Below, piece by piece: positions 54,660 through 64,000 of a DNA stretch of 64,000 bases. Location: contig CM060990.1 of the NCBI GenBank assembly GCA_030765065.1, positions 661,428,618-661,492,617 of the forward strand, given 5' to 3'. Each line of letters starts with the position of its first letter. Position 1 is the stretch's first letter. Made by a program: the position numbers and the translations under genes. The notes beneath the pieces were generated by a model. The model was not told where the DNA came from, searched no databases, and was given only the letters and a program-made list of their open reading frames with translations. Origin of the DNA: Deroplatys truncata. Taxonomy: Eukaryota > Arthropoda > Insecta > Mantodea > Mantidae.

Positions 54660-54790
54660 ACAACTTGAATCAATTGGGGAATTCAATGCCCCACCGGCAT
54701 GTTGTCACAGTAGCTCAATGGTTAGAGCAACCGCACGGAGAGCGGGAAAACAGTGTTCAAATCCCGGCTGTGGCGTTGAATTTTTCAGTT
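54660..54790 (+). repeat. tRNA-like SINE head, fourth type, copy 1
   Basis: GTCACAG at 54704 pairs with CTGTGGC ending at 54774 as an acceptor stem, and GCTC/GAGC forms a perfect D stem around AATGGTTA. The anticodon loop would be ACGGAGA, lacking the usual T33, and the T stem has mismatches. The same unit with the same 5' leader (TTGGGGAATT...CCCACCGGC) recurs at 60.2 kb, so it is a dispersed retroposon, not a tRNA gene. Confidence 0.6.
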
Positions 54791-55445
54791 GACTCTATAT
54801 TAAAAATCTAATGACATATTTAAAGTATTAAATGCACGTAATATTATGCATTACTTCAAAACTCGTAAAGGTAGGTTATGAAATGTGTAGTACATGTGCT
54901 CGCTTTAAGCGAAGATGTTAGGTCACAAGATGAAGTTTTCGCAATGACTAATTCAAATGTTACTTAGGCTGTTTTTGTTGGGATTCATCAGTAGGACAAC
55001 AGAGGCGACCCTATGTTTGGGACTGCTTTTGTTCACATCGAGTATGTGCATGGCTGCAAGGCATGTTGTCGTGATCTAGACAGCATATTTTTCCATTTCA
55101 TTGTTTCTGTCCAGCCGTCTTGCTTTTCCTGTAATGTTACTGATTCTCCTTCCACCCGTTCTTTGCTCCCCATTCTTTGTTTTGTGGTTTATGTGGATCC
55201 ATTACTGGTTGTTTCAAGCCACACTTACGGAGTGCCTTCTTCCTGCCTTTCTCAACCTTAGTGCTGCTCAACCTCGCCTTAAAACGGCGTCGTTGCTTTA
55301 TGTACGGTTTGCTGTTGTGCTGGTTCTTACTCCATTAATAGCCTCAACCGAAAGTGAAGGAACCGGCAGTTTCCCAGAGTACACAACATGCAAAACAAAT
55401 GCATGTCAAAGCCTTCCAAGACTTCTCTCATACATAGGATAAACC
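54791..55445. other. Unassigned spacer
   Basis: Two overlapping open frames around 55013-55442 have no recognisable motif and no repeated copy. No gene is called. Confidence 0.35.
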
Positions 55446-55448
55446 TAT

Positions 55449-55509
55449 TAGAGGTTGCACGGGCCGAAATGTTTAGACCCGGTCCGATCCGGCATGAACA
55501 GGTTATACT
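55449..55509 (+). repeat. MITE end fragment (TAGAGGTTGCACGGGCCG type)
   Basis: TAGAGGTTGCACGGGCCGAA followed by TTAGACCCGGTCCG looks like the end of a G-rich TIR element. Related text occurs reversed near 59260-59330 (GCCCGTGCAGACCTCTA), and CCCGACCCGAGCCCAA stands just right of the B element at 56664. The B element therefore may have split it. Confidence 0.35.
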
Positions 55510-56662
55510 GTACACAGAGCGCCAAAGAAAATCTTCGTATCGTTTCTGGGGTCTTTTGAGGCGTGTCCTTCACCTTATCTATCGGACAGCGTAGTGGCTT
55601 GATAACACAGCAATAGGGGGGAAAAGAGGGGAGGTTGATGCCTTTGTTTTTCTGGTGTTATGGGAACAAAAACATATTTATTGACTCAGAACCAGTCATA
55701 CCGTATACTAGCGAAATTACTTGTGGACGCATCGTGGGTATGTGGGAGGCGGGTCACACTGTTACAGTAGTGCATAAGTGTTTTATAGTACATTACTGGA
55801 TAAATATATTCCAAGAAGGTGGATAACACTGTCCACATTCTCGTCAGAAAGTGGGCACTCCCAGTAAAACATCCGCAGATGATATTTGTATACTAAATGC
55901 AAATTACTCTTTTGTTATAATTGACCGATCATGTTTAGAAACTAGAGGTAAATATGTATATGGTTTACCGAATTGACATACATATTATGGCAATAAAATT
56001 GGGTTATGTTTTTGTCTACAATCCTGTTGTATTCCTATGATCAGCAATAGGTATGTTACTAAAGGTATATCAACCAATTATAGTTTGAATTAGAGGCAAA
56101 ATATGCTACTTTATTTATTATTTAGTTATGTTTGCTTCTCTGCAGCAACAAGCATTGATATCACTGCGGGAATACAGTTGTGTTTATTTTTTTATATAAT
56201 GCGCTGCTTTGCTATGTATTTGATGAATACCATTCAAGCTTTAATTTGCACCCTCTGAAAATCTTCTCACACTGCACATTCTACATTTCGCTAACCTGGA
56301 CGCTTATCAAGTTTTCCCCTTAGCATTTAACACTTTCTAAGGCGCGTCCTGCACTATCCGATAAGGTACGGGCTACCAATCACGATATGAGGTCTACATG
56401 ACAAACTGAATGCACTCACTCTACCTCTTTCTCTTTTAGCCAATACGATCGAGAGCGTAAACATATATTTCGTTTCTACGTCATTTTGTAACCTTTGTTG
56501 TGGTTATTGGTGTAATTATTTAGCACAAGGAGTGGCGCACCGTTGCACCGTGGCCTAAAGAAACCCATGAAATGATCATGGCTTCACAAGGCCACGTACA
56601 ACGATAAATAAGGTGACATGGACGCGAGGTGCAGTGTGATTTTCTTTGACGCTCTTTGTACC
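55510..56662 (-). mobile_element. Family B non-autonomous TIR element, copy 3
   Basis: It runs from TACACAGAGCGCCAAAGAAA to GATTTTCTTTGACGCTCTTTG-TA and aligns, reversed, with the copies at 4.24 and 46.47 kb over about 1.15 kb. The three copies differ by many substitutions and short indels, so none is recent. No coding capacity. Confidence 0.75.
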
Positions 56663-56734
56663 ACCCGACCCGAGCCCAATTGTCTAATTTTGCTTTAAAT
56701 TATATTATTTTGCAGTTCTTGACTATTATTAACA

Positions 56735-56960
56735 TCATCATTCAACAAAGCGGTCCTGCAAGTGGTGCGAAAGGATTTGGGTTCGATTTCCGGTACCATT
56801 ATTACCAAAACCCCATGGTTCATCCAGTGTCGACAGCCTCGCCATGAGGTGGGACTTTCCACTATACACCAGCTCATTCGCACCGTCTCCAAACCTTTCT
56901 TCGCCAACCTTCAGCATACCTAGGGAACAGTACAATACAACATCAGAGCAAGAAGTTGTA
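56735..56960 (+). repeat. Possible tRNA-like retroposon
   Basis: GCGGTCCTGCAAGTGGTGCG resembles a box A region, and GGGTTCGATTTCCGG is a good box B. The following 150 bp look like a SINE body but match nothing else in the window. Confidence 0.35.
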
Positions 56961-59255
56961 GGCCAACTCGGTTGAAGCACAGACTAGCACAAAATCTGCT
57001 TCTCAGTGATCCCAGTTCCGCCACAGACACTCAGTGATTTGTGTGTTCACTGACTACTTTGTTTTATACTTGGTGCTATTTATTTTCCTATATTATTTTC
57101 TATATTTTCTGTTTACTGCATTGTTCACTTATTTTTTAGTTCGAGGAGCCATTTAGGCCAAACTCTGTCATCTCCTGGGTTAAATTTCCATTCTGCTCAC
57201 TGATATCTGCAAAACATTGGTGCTGAGCGATGTATTTGTCTTAATAAACAAAAATCCGGCACCGGCATAGGAATTCCTTCACCTGCTGGTGAGGCCTGAC
57301 AATACATGCATTGGGACCCTTGGGACCAATTGAGGGGCCACTTTACAGAAAGAGTGGACCCCGAGGTCCTGCAATCTGCATATCATAAGCAGCATTGGTA
57401 CAGCCTTATTGACCACATGCCGCTCCATAATACTGCACTCTGCCCCAAATGTCCAGAGTGAGGGAGGAAGGTGGAGTTTGCAGCTGCCGTGCTGTTGTAA
57501 TGTTATTCGCAGCTAGTCGAAGCGAGCATTTATTTATTATTGCTAGCATTAATACTGCTACGAATATGTACACATTCCTACAAGTTTGGTACTCCGAGCA
57601 TCTCAACATTGCAGACCAAAAAAATGTTACCAATTAATTTTTTCTCTTTATTTTCCCCTTTACATGGATCAGTTTTTACTGCTTTCTTACAAGTGACAGT
57701 AAGGGGATTAAAATACTATATGCTTAAACATATTTACATGACAAAATGCAGTCATTGTATGTGATAAATTAATTTTGCTGGTCTTTATTTTCAAGCTCAA
57801 GCCTGGCCCCAGCTATATCGCGTCTCACGTTTAAAAGACAGTACAGGTTAAATGGAGCACACTGTTACCGTATGTACTTTACATACGCTCGCAAATTTGG
57901 CAACCAACTGCGATCGATCTACCAATCTAATGTCATGTTCTGAATGATACATTACCAAATAGTGAAATATCTGCACTGCTATTTAAGGTAATTGTAGGAC
58001 ATTTAAATTTCACCTGTACTTTATATCTTCTCTTTGTATTTTCAGTGCTTTGAAATAAGATTTTACAGGCATAAAGATATATATTATCAAAGAAATATAA
58101 AATTATAAAAGCTGTCATTTAGTAAGGTATCATCAGTGTTTAGTCTTGACAAAATTACAATTAACGTGGGTGAAATGTTTTTAAACAGCAAAGAATGAAC
58201 AATGCGTCACACTACGCTTTGCTCTATACTATTGTATTGCGTTAACCTGGAGTGTCCTTTTTATTCTTATTTGATTTAGTTTTGATGAATCCTTATAGGT
58301 CTTTTCATTCGTTCCTTTTTTATCCTATATATTACTGTTTATGAACATCCGCGTAGCCTTAGCTGTTTCTTTTACTACCTTAATAACACTCATTTTTTTA
58401 ACACATTCATTATTACTTTTCTTAGATTACCAACATTTCATCACTTCCTAGCTTCTACCTCCAGTGTATAAATATTTACGTAAAATGTTAAATAAATAAC
58501 CTACTAATTCACACTATAAACGTATCAACTTCCTTACAACTGATAACCTTTACCGACTTCTATGTAGCGCCTGGCCAGTTAGCTGAATAGTTGGATGACT
58601 TTAGTTTGTGATACACAATGAAAATGTAAGAAGTTACAGGATTCCTGCTTCTTTTAAAAACGGTCTCCAACCCTGCCCAACATTTTCTCTCGCTTGGTCC
58701 AATTGTAAACCCAATAACAAAGTTCTCGCTGACCGACTTTTTTACTGCATAGGTATAGAACTTTCGGAAAACATTTAATTTAAAAGATTATAACGTGCAT
58801 CTTATTAAAGGTAGATGACTCAAACTGGGCAGACATCAGTACACTAGTCTACTCTAACTAGAAATTTAAACCTACACGAGAAGACCATCAGCTTTACATT
58901 AGAGAACGAAAACACAATAGACTGTTACATTTCCCGGACTTGAAAATTGTTACATTCTACCCATTAGTTTATTAGTTACTGCGTGATAAGCATAGAAACA
59001 GCAAATATCGGACTTTTACTGAAAAACGCATTTTCTTTAGAAATTTTCACCTGCAGAAATCCATAAAGACTCTAAAAATGATATCATATGATTGGGGAAA
59101 ATATTCTGCATAGGATAATATGTACAGTGGGAGAGTAGAGAAAGACGAAGCTACTGCCAAAATGTATGCGTTAGATATAGACAGAGGTATCCCATTTAAC
59201 TCCTGTCTTTTAAGGTTGAGATAAGCTATAGACAAACGTTTTTTTTTAAATTAAG
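56961..59255. other. Unassigned spacer
   Basis: No supported gene in about 2.3 kb. A TTAATAAACAAAAATCCGGC block near 57240 is a possible polyadenylation context of an unknown element. The rest is AT-rich. Confidence 0.4.
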
Positions 59256-59257
59256 CC

Positions 59258-59350
59258 CGAAATCGACCTTCTGGCTGGGCCTAGGCTCAAGCTCTTGGCC
59301 AGAGCCCGTGCAGACCTCTAGAATGTATATATAGAGGTGTCTGCAGGTTT
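59258..59350. repeat. Pair of facing MITE-type termini
   Basis: GCCCGTGCAGACCTCTA (about 59306-59322) and TAGAGGTGTCTGCAGG (about 59332-59347) mirror each other across about 10 bp. They look like two TIR tips of one family lying back to back, the left one attached to a GC-rich arm. Confidence 0.35.
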
Positions 59351-60180
59351 TCATTCCTCCATTACAACTGCGTTTATATTGTATGATACACAAGTTGTTC
59401 CGTCTTTGTGTGTAGCCTTAACACATCTATTGTGTAACCACCACCCTACATTAAAACAATTGGATTACAATAGACAACTCTGGTTTGCTTCTTATTTAGA
59501 GTTTAATTCAGGATGTTCGATGACCTGTCGAAGATTACGGGAGTTTATTTAACGAATTTTTCTTAAATTTTCTTCCAGTGCGGAAGAAATATAACCACTT
59601 TTTATTATTTTACTACCCACCCCAGGCAATTTGATATACTCCAGGTGTAAGTCAACGAATCCAGATCAAATAGTCACCTTCAGCACTTTCTTTTAGAAAA
59701 CTTAGAACATCCAAAGTGACTAAATTTAATATCCTCTGGTTTAAATAAATGTAAATTGATTATTTCTGATTCAGCGCATAAATTTGGTTCTTTCACGCTT
59801 AAGCTGTCACACTACAAAGTGCATTTACACTGTGTGCCCCTTTCTTAAATCAAATTTCACATGTTACTTATTGAAACTCTTAGCATTTTTGTGATTTTAA
59901 TCCATTTAAATCAATCGTCACATATAATTAATTATTCATTCACACATTCCGGGTCTAGGCTATGGTTGGAAAGGTAGAATCATACTGAAAACTTCAATAC
60001 CATAGCCGAAATTTCAGCAACGGATCTTCAGCTTTCCGTTCTGTTGGTCTATACACGACATGTGTGAAAGAACAATTTTAGTTTATTGACTAATAATTGA
60101 TTAACATGAAGTGCTTGGCGATCGTAGTTTGCCATTGGGGTACTCTCGAAATATATTTGAGATCGCCCTGTGGTTTACTG
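59351..60180. other. Unassigned AT-rich spacer
   Basis: No recognised gene or repeat. Confidence 0.45.
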
Positions 60181-60184
60181 GAAA

Positions 60185-60300
60185 TAAATGCGAGTCATTT
60201 GGGGAATTGATTGTCCTACCGACGTGTTCCCATGGTAGCTCAGTAGGTTAGAGTAACAGCACATTATTAATGAGGTGTTCTGTACAACGTAATGTCCTAT
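60185..60300 (+). repeat. tRNA-like SINE head, fourth type, copy 2
   Basis: GGGGAATTGATTGTCCTACC, then CATGGTAGCTCAGTAGGTTA (box A), follow the same order as the 54.66-kb copy. The box B half is not preserved. Confidence 0.5.
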
Positions 60301-60365
60301 AGGTAATACTTAAAATTTCTCGTCTTCAATGAACATGTCCCGAACAAAAATTGTTATCCAGTTAC

Positions 60366-60455
60366 GTGATGCAGTGGTTACCGGGTTCAAACCTGGCTGA
60401 AGGCAATGGATTTTTGGGGTGTAAAACTCCTTAGCATGGGAAGTAAAGTTTGACA
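60366..60455 (+). repeat. tRNA-derived SINE, family S1, copy 7 (fragment)
   Basis: GCAGTGGTTACCGGGTTCAA with CCTGGCTGAAGGCAATGGAT and TGTAAAACTCCTTAGCATGG match the head and first third of S1. The rest is missing. Confidence 0.65.
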
Positions 60456-62110
60456 AGAAAAAATTATTTACAAATTAGAATGATTCACCAATATCTAATT
60501 ACTTGCATATATTGGTGTTTAAAAAGTATTAAACGACAAAACGCACAAAACTGTGAAATTGTTATCAACGAGAAAAAAATAAACGTAAGCGTGGCCGATT
60601 TTGTCTTTGCCACATGAACTCTTGGTTGTGAGTTATCTTCAGTGCGGTATTGTATGCAAATACTTGTAGCCTCAGTACGGAGTAAAGTTTATTATTCCGT
60701 CCCATCCGCGGTTGTGTTGATACATTGACGAGGGAATACAGTATTTTATTTCCATTTGCTCCATGTCACCATGCAGCGTGGTGTGTGTTAATTCTCCCTA
60801 AGCACTGAGCAATAAATGTATTAATTATGAAAGATCACACTGCTGGAACGTCTGAATATGTATTTTACGTGTATGTATGTTTACCTCAGTTCAATAATAC
60901 TATATTTCTTTATGAGGAGGTATTACAAAGACGTATAGTTTTAATTTTGATATAAACTATATTTGAAATAATTTTTTAAAGTTTGGGTCTGTATGGAAAG
61001 TATTTGCAATAAAGTCTCGTGTTCAAATTGTGCCTACATTCTTAAATGAAAACTTGTTTAAACATACATAGTATTATACGTTTAATTCGTGTGTATTATG
61101 CATTTCACTTGTCAGTTACGAATTCAATATTCCGATGCTTGAGAAATACGACCTTCACCTCCATTGAGGCAACCTTGCATACATTTACTGCAGTGTCTGG
61201 CATAATTCCAGAAAGCTGATCATGGAGCGGAAGATAGGCCTAAAGTCAGGCGTTTCAACTTAAAGCTTGGAAATTCTTCCCGGTAAATAGGGACCCTATG
61301 GGAGAGAAAGTCAAGATAGTACTTTAGTGTTCGATATATTTCCAACAATAAAACGTCGCAGCCCAATCTACGACAATGTAACAATGGCCCCTTGTTAAAC
61401 TCCCGACTTTCTATCTATAGAGCACTGCATATTTTATTATAAGAATGATTTTTTTAAAATAAAATTATAATTTCAATTCTATGGTATAAATCGGTTGATT
61501 TATTAAAACAATTCCTCTTTTATACCAAAATAATTGTTTGTATAAATGGGTTAACAAAACATTTAAAGCAAACTATTTCCTGGCCTCAAGACTATAATTG
61601 CAGACTTCCCAACTATGAAATAAATTTTATGTAATCAAAGTTCCTAAGAACCCATAAAATGTTTTCTTTCAAGCTGAATTTCAATTAAAGGTACCTCAAA
61701 AGTAGATTTTTTAAACACGTTTTCATTTCTTTAAAACTTTAATACCTACAAGGCTTAATAAATTACATTTACCTATGACAATTTCTTAAATGCATTTCAT
61801 TAGAATTATACTTCTAGTAAGTAAGCTTTTAAAATGCTGAGGACTTTATCTTTAAATTATAGAGAAATTGTCCAGCGATTTTCTTCAGATTGTGAAAGTA
61901 AAGTTAAAAGCTCAATAGATCAGTGCCCTGACGTTTGCAACTAAGTGAAATAAAATTATTTTGTAGTAAAAGCTTCAAACCTCTCAATGTGTTCAAAAAA
62001 AATTAGTACAGTCGACTTCATGGAATCTTTCCGATTTAATATGCAGTGGTTTATGTTGGTAAGGAAATATGAAACCACCTCTTCCTCGCCCAACCCCACC
62101 CCTTAATTAG
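60456..62110. other. Unassigned AT-rich spacer
   Basis: No recognised gene, RNA or repeat over about 1.65 kb. Confidence 0.45.
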
Positions 62111-62114
62111 TTAT

Positions 62115-62505
62115 AGCACTTCACTTAATTTTTGTCTTACTCCCGCCTTCTTCCTTCGCTCCTGAGCCTGAAACCGATCTGTGCTCATAGATTAATTTTT
62201 AAATGCCATACTTTGAGACATCAAAACAATACGACTCACTCGGGCTGCAGTGGACCGTCGTTGAAAAGCATGCATTCAGCCACTGAGGTTAAGCGTTTCC
62301 GAACTCCACCCGTTTCGCCGCTCACCTTGTCCTGACCTTTGTTCGTAGGTATTTAGTATATTTCGGACTTTAATTCAAACCAATAAGAGAAAGGCTTACC
62401 CAGGTCTGATGTGGAACACAGATAAGGAGATTCTACCAACATTAAGCAAATACAAACACCATAGGAAACCAAAAGCATGGGCACGTTTTCCTGCACTCGA
62501 CTCTA
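62115..62505 (-). repeat. Family A' MITE, copy 3
   Basis: The reverse complement begins TA-GAGTCGAGTGCAGGAAAA and follows the 2.77- and 44.3-kb copies through CTTTTGGTTTCCTATGGTGT, GGTCAGGACAAGGTGAGCGG, ACGGTCCACTGCAGCCCGAG and GCTCAGGAGCGAAGGAAGAA. Non-coding. Confidence 0.65.
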
Positions 62506-62627
62506 CATAAAATCAGTCAATCTCCCATGCATATGTATATAACTTCATGGTGAGAGAGCTGCATATAAATTGGTGTTGCAGTATTTCAACCGGTCCATTG
62601 TGCACAACTGTGCGTATTTCTTGAGTT

Positions 62628-62926
62628 TAGACTAGTCGGCCACGATACGAGTGCGTTTGAAGGAGGCGCCACAGTTTTTGTTGACAATGCGCAACGTCAT
62701 CAAGCCTAGGGATCAGAGAGGAATGAGGGGCAAGGCGATAAGGTAATGTACAGCTGCACAATGAAACGGTAGTACACCTGCAGGCCTCAGTGTCACTAGT
62801 GAATGTAACTCGGAACTGCGGATTTTTTTTTTTTACCTGGCTGTGCTATCAATGTCCCGCATACTTGTTCTGTAACTGTTTAGTTCCTCTTCCAACCACA
62901 CGCATTCATATCGTGGCCGACTAGTG
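62628..62926 (+). repeat. Family H MITE, copy 2
   Basis: ACTAGTCGGCCACGATA at the left and its near-perfect mirror TATCGTGGCCGACTAGT at the right give TIRs of about 30 bp including GAGTGCGTTTG / CACACGCATTC. About 295 bp long and non-coding, it is in the opposite orientation to the copy at 29.64 kb. Confidence 0.75.
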
Positions 62927-63171
62927 AATGTCCAACTCTGTATATACTTTGTGGCTCTTTTAAAACAGATTTGTGTAGGGTATGCTACTTATCTCATCAC
63001 GCAGTGCGTGCTGTGTTGTACAAACAGAGCTATAATAAGGGAACAAAGCGCTTCTGCATTGATGATGCAGAATATTTTCTTCCTCTACATACAGATCATT
63101 CTCCTAAGTACAGGCTGTTACTTTCATTCCTAAAGCTTTTGGGAAACCTAAAAATGGCCAATTTGCCTGAT

Positions 63172-63345
63172 TCACTTAGCCGAAGTGGTTATGTCACGGA
63201 GTAATGATTAGGAGCTCTGAAGTTCCAATCCCGCCAGAACTGTCCTCCTTGTCTGAGGTTTTCTCCTGGTTTTCCTCAGTCCTCATATCTGGTAAATACC
63301 GGGGAGGTACCCTAAACTAGGACTGAAAAGTTTCCTTTTCCTTTA
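63172..63345 (+). repeat. tRNA-derived SINE, second family, copy 3
   Basis: The head has TTAGCCGAAGTGGTTATGTC (box A) and TGAAGTTCCAATCCCGCC (degraded box B). The body has CTGGTTTTCCTCAGTCCTCA and AAATACCGGGGAGGTACCCT, the same type as the 23.64-kb copy, in which GGTTTTCCTCGGTCGCT follows the head. Confidence 0.6.
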
Positions 63346-63704
63346 CTTCTTATTAAGGGACAAATTACAGTGACCGTTTTTATGATTCTAACTTACCTTG
63401 TACTGCAGTCTGTTTATGTTGAAGGAGAGAGGACGAATCCGGATGTAAACAACGGGCGCGTGCCTGCAGTGTTCGTACAGGTTGTAGCAAAAGAATGTAT
63501 CTGATATGCTGTACATGGCGATCTGTTAATGTTTTTATTCCGTTATAGAACACTACATTCTACATATATGCAAAGTGAATACTACATATTACAAAGTGCG
63601 CGTTCTCCAACTCTTTCAAAAGCTATATCGTGAGAAACTCCTTTCTACACCGCAAGAGGTAATAGATGCATACGAATATTGCACTTATATCACTGTCTGA
63701 AATA
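63346..63704. other. Unassigned spacer
   Basis: No recognised gene or repeat before the Tc1-like element. Confidence 0.4.
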
Positions 63705-64000
63705 CACTATGTGATCTAAAGTATCCGGACACCCCCATAAACATACGTTGTTCATCTTAGCTGCATTGTGCTGCCACCTACTGCCTGGCACTCATTATCC
63801 GCGACCTCAGTAGTCATTAGACATCGTGAAGCAGCAGGATGGGACGCTCCGTGGAACTCACGGACTTAGAATGTGGTCAGGTGATTGGGTGTCGCTTGTG
63901 TCAGAAGTCTACGCTATATTTCCACACTCCTAAACATCCCTAGGTCCACTGTTTCTGATGTGATAGTGATGTGGAAACGTGAAGGGACATGTACAGCATA
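63705..64000 (+). mobile_element. Tc1-like DNA transposon, left end, cut by the window edge
   Basis: CTATGTGATCTAAAGTATCCGG at 63706-63727, followed by ACACCCCCATAAACATACGT, is the typical left terminus of a group of Tc1-like elements ('GTGATCAAAAGTATCCGGACACC'). A transposase start follows about 130 bp inside. The right end lies outside the window. Confidence 0.8.
63839..64000 (+). pseudogene. Tc1-like transposase N-terminus (partial)
   Basis: The ATG at 63839 begins MGRSVELTDLECGQVIGCRL. The family has 'MGKxxELTxxERGxIxGxxxxGxSxxxIAxxLxIPRSTVxxxI'. The matching second part, LLNIPRSTVSDVIVMWKREG, is present at about 63928-63985 but in another frame, so a frame change lies between the first helix and the recognition helix. 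This start is chosen because it is the first ATG after the TIR and is followed by the family's usual opening. Only the DNA-binding part is inside the window. Confidence 0.75.

Noticed and set aside
54704-54774. Functional tRNA gene with a clean acceptor and D stem
   Set aside because: The anticodon loop lacks T33, the T stem has mismatches, and a second copy with the same 5' leader occurs at 60.2 kb, so it is a tRNA-derived retroposon.
55013-55442. Overlapping 82- and 113-codon ORFs as a membrane protein
   Set aside because: Hydrophobic stretches come from T-rich DNA; no motif, homologous copy or splice context was seen.

Overview
The window reads as intergenic DNA from an arthropod, most likely an insect with a large, repeat-rich nuclear genome. 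It is AT-rich, has no operons or ribosome-binding sites, and shows no convincing host protein-coding gene in 64 kb. Almost everything recognisable is a transposable-element fossil: Tc1/mariner-superfamily elements (DD34D mariner, Tc1-like, pogo-like and a mariner-like group with an N-terminal DUF4817 helix-turn-helix), RNase H-bearing LINE tails, tRNA-derived SINEs, TIR-only elements (MITEs), LTR-like fragments and a possible Mutator-like transposase remnant. The exact species cannot be told from the sequence.

Layout. 0-3 kb: the edge of a family A MITE, a possible MULE-like fragment, an LTR-like promoter segment and a LINE RNase H tail. 2.7-5.4 kb: three different TIR elements nearly end to end (A', a 1.1-kb element, family B). 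5.4-13 kb: a CA microsatellite, two family C elements and two family A MITEs. 13-18.4 kb: an LTR-like D copy, microsatellites, a mariner-like element end plus a long-TIR relative, and another C element. 20-25 kb: a small DUF4817-containing element, two SINEs, and an internally deleted mariner sitting in the TATA region of an F repeat. 25.4-28.4 kb: two C elements in inverted orientation around a pogo-like remnant. 29-34 kb: H and A MITEs and a 1.3-kb pogo-like element with complete ends. 34.8-37.4 kb: two D copies in direct orientation exactly bracketing a Tc1-like transposase. 40-44.7 kb: an LTR-like fossil, a MITE, a fragment of a conserved invertebrate protein family and an A' copy. 46-48 kb: family B nested inside F. 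49.4-55 kb: a LINE tail, tRNA-type SINEs, a decayed mariner-like transposase with its right terminus, and a solo-LTR candidate. 55-64 kb: a third B copy, sparse unique sequence, A' and H MITEs, and the start of a Tc1-like element running off the edge.

No gene here works together with another. The information is in the layering: which element landed in which, and which pieces of transposase survive beside which termini. The most unusual arrangements are the D-Tc1-D structure, the mariner in a TATA motif, and the C/pogo/C inverted repeat. Product names rest on protein motifs read by eye, without database searches.
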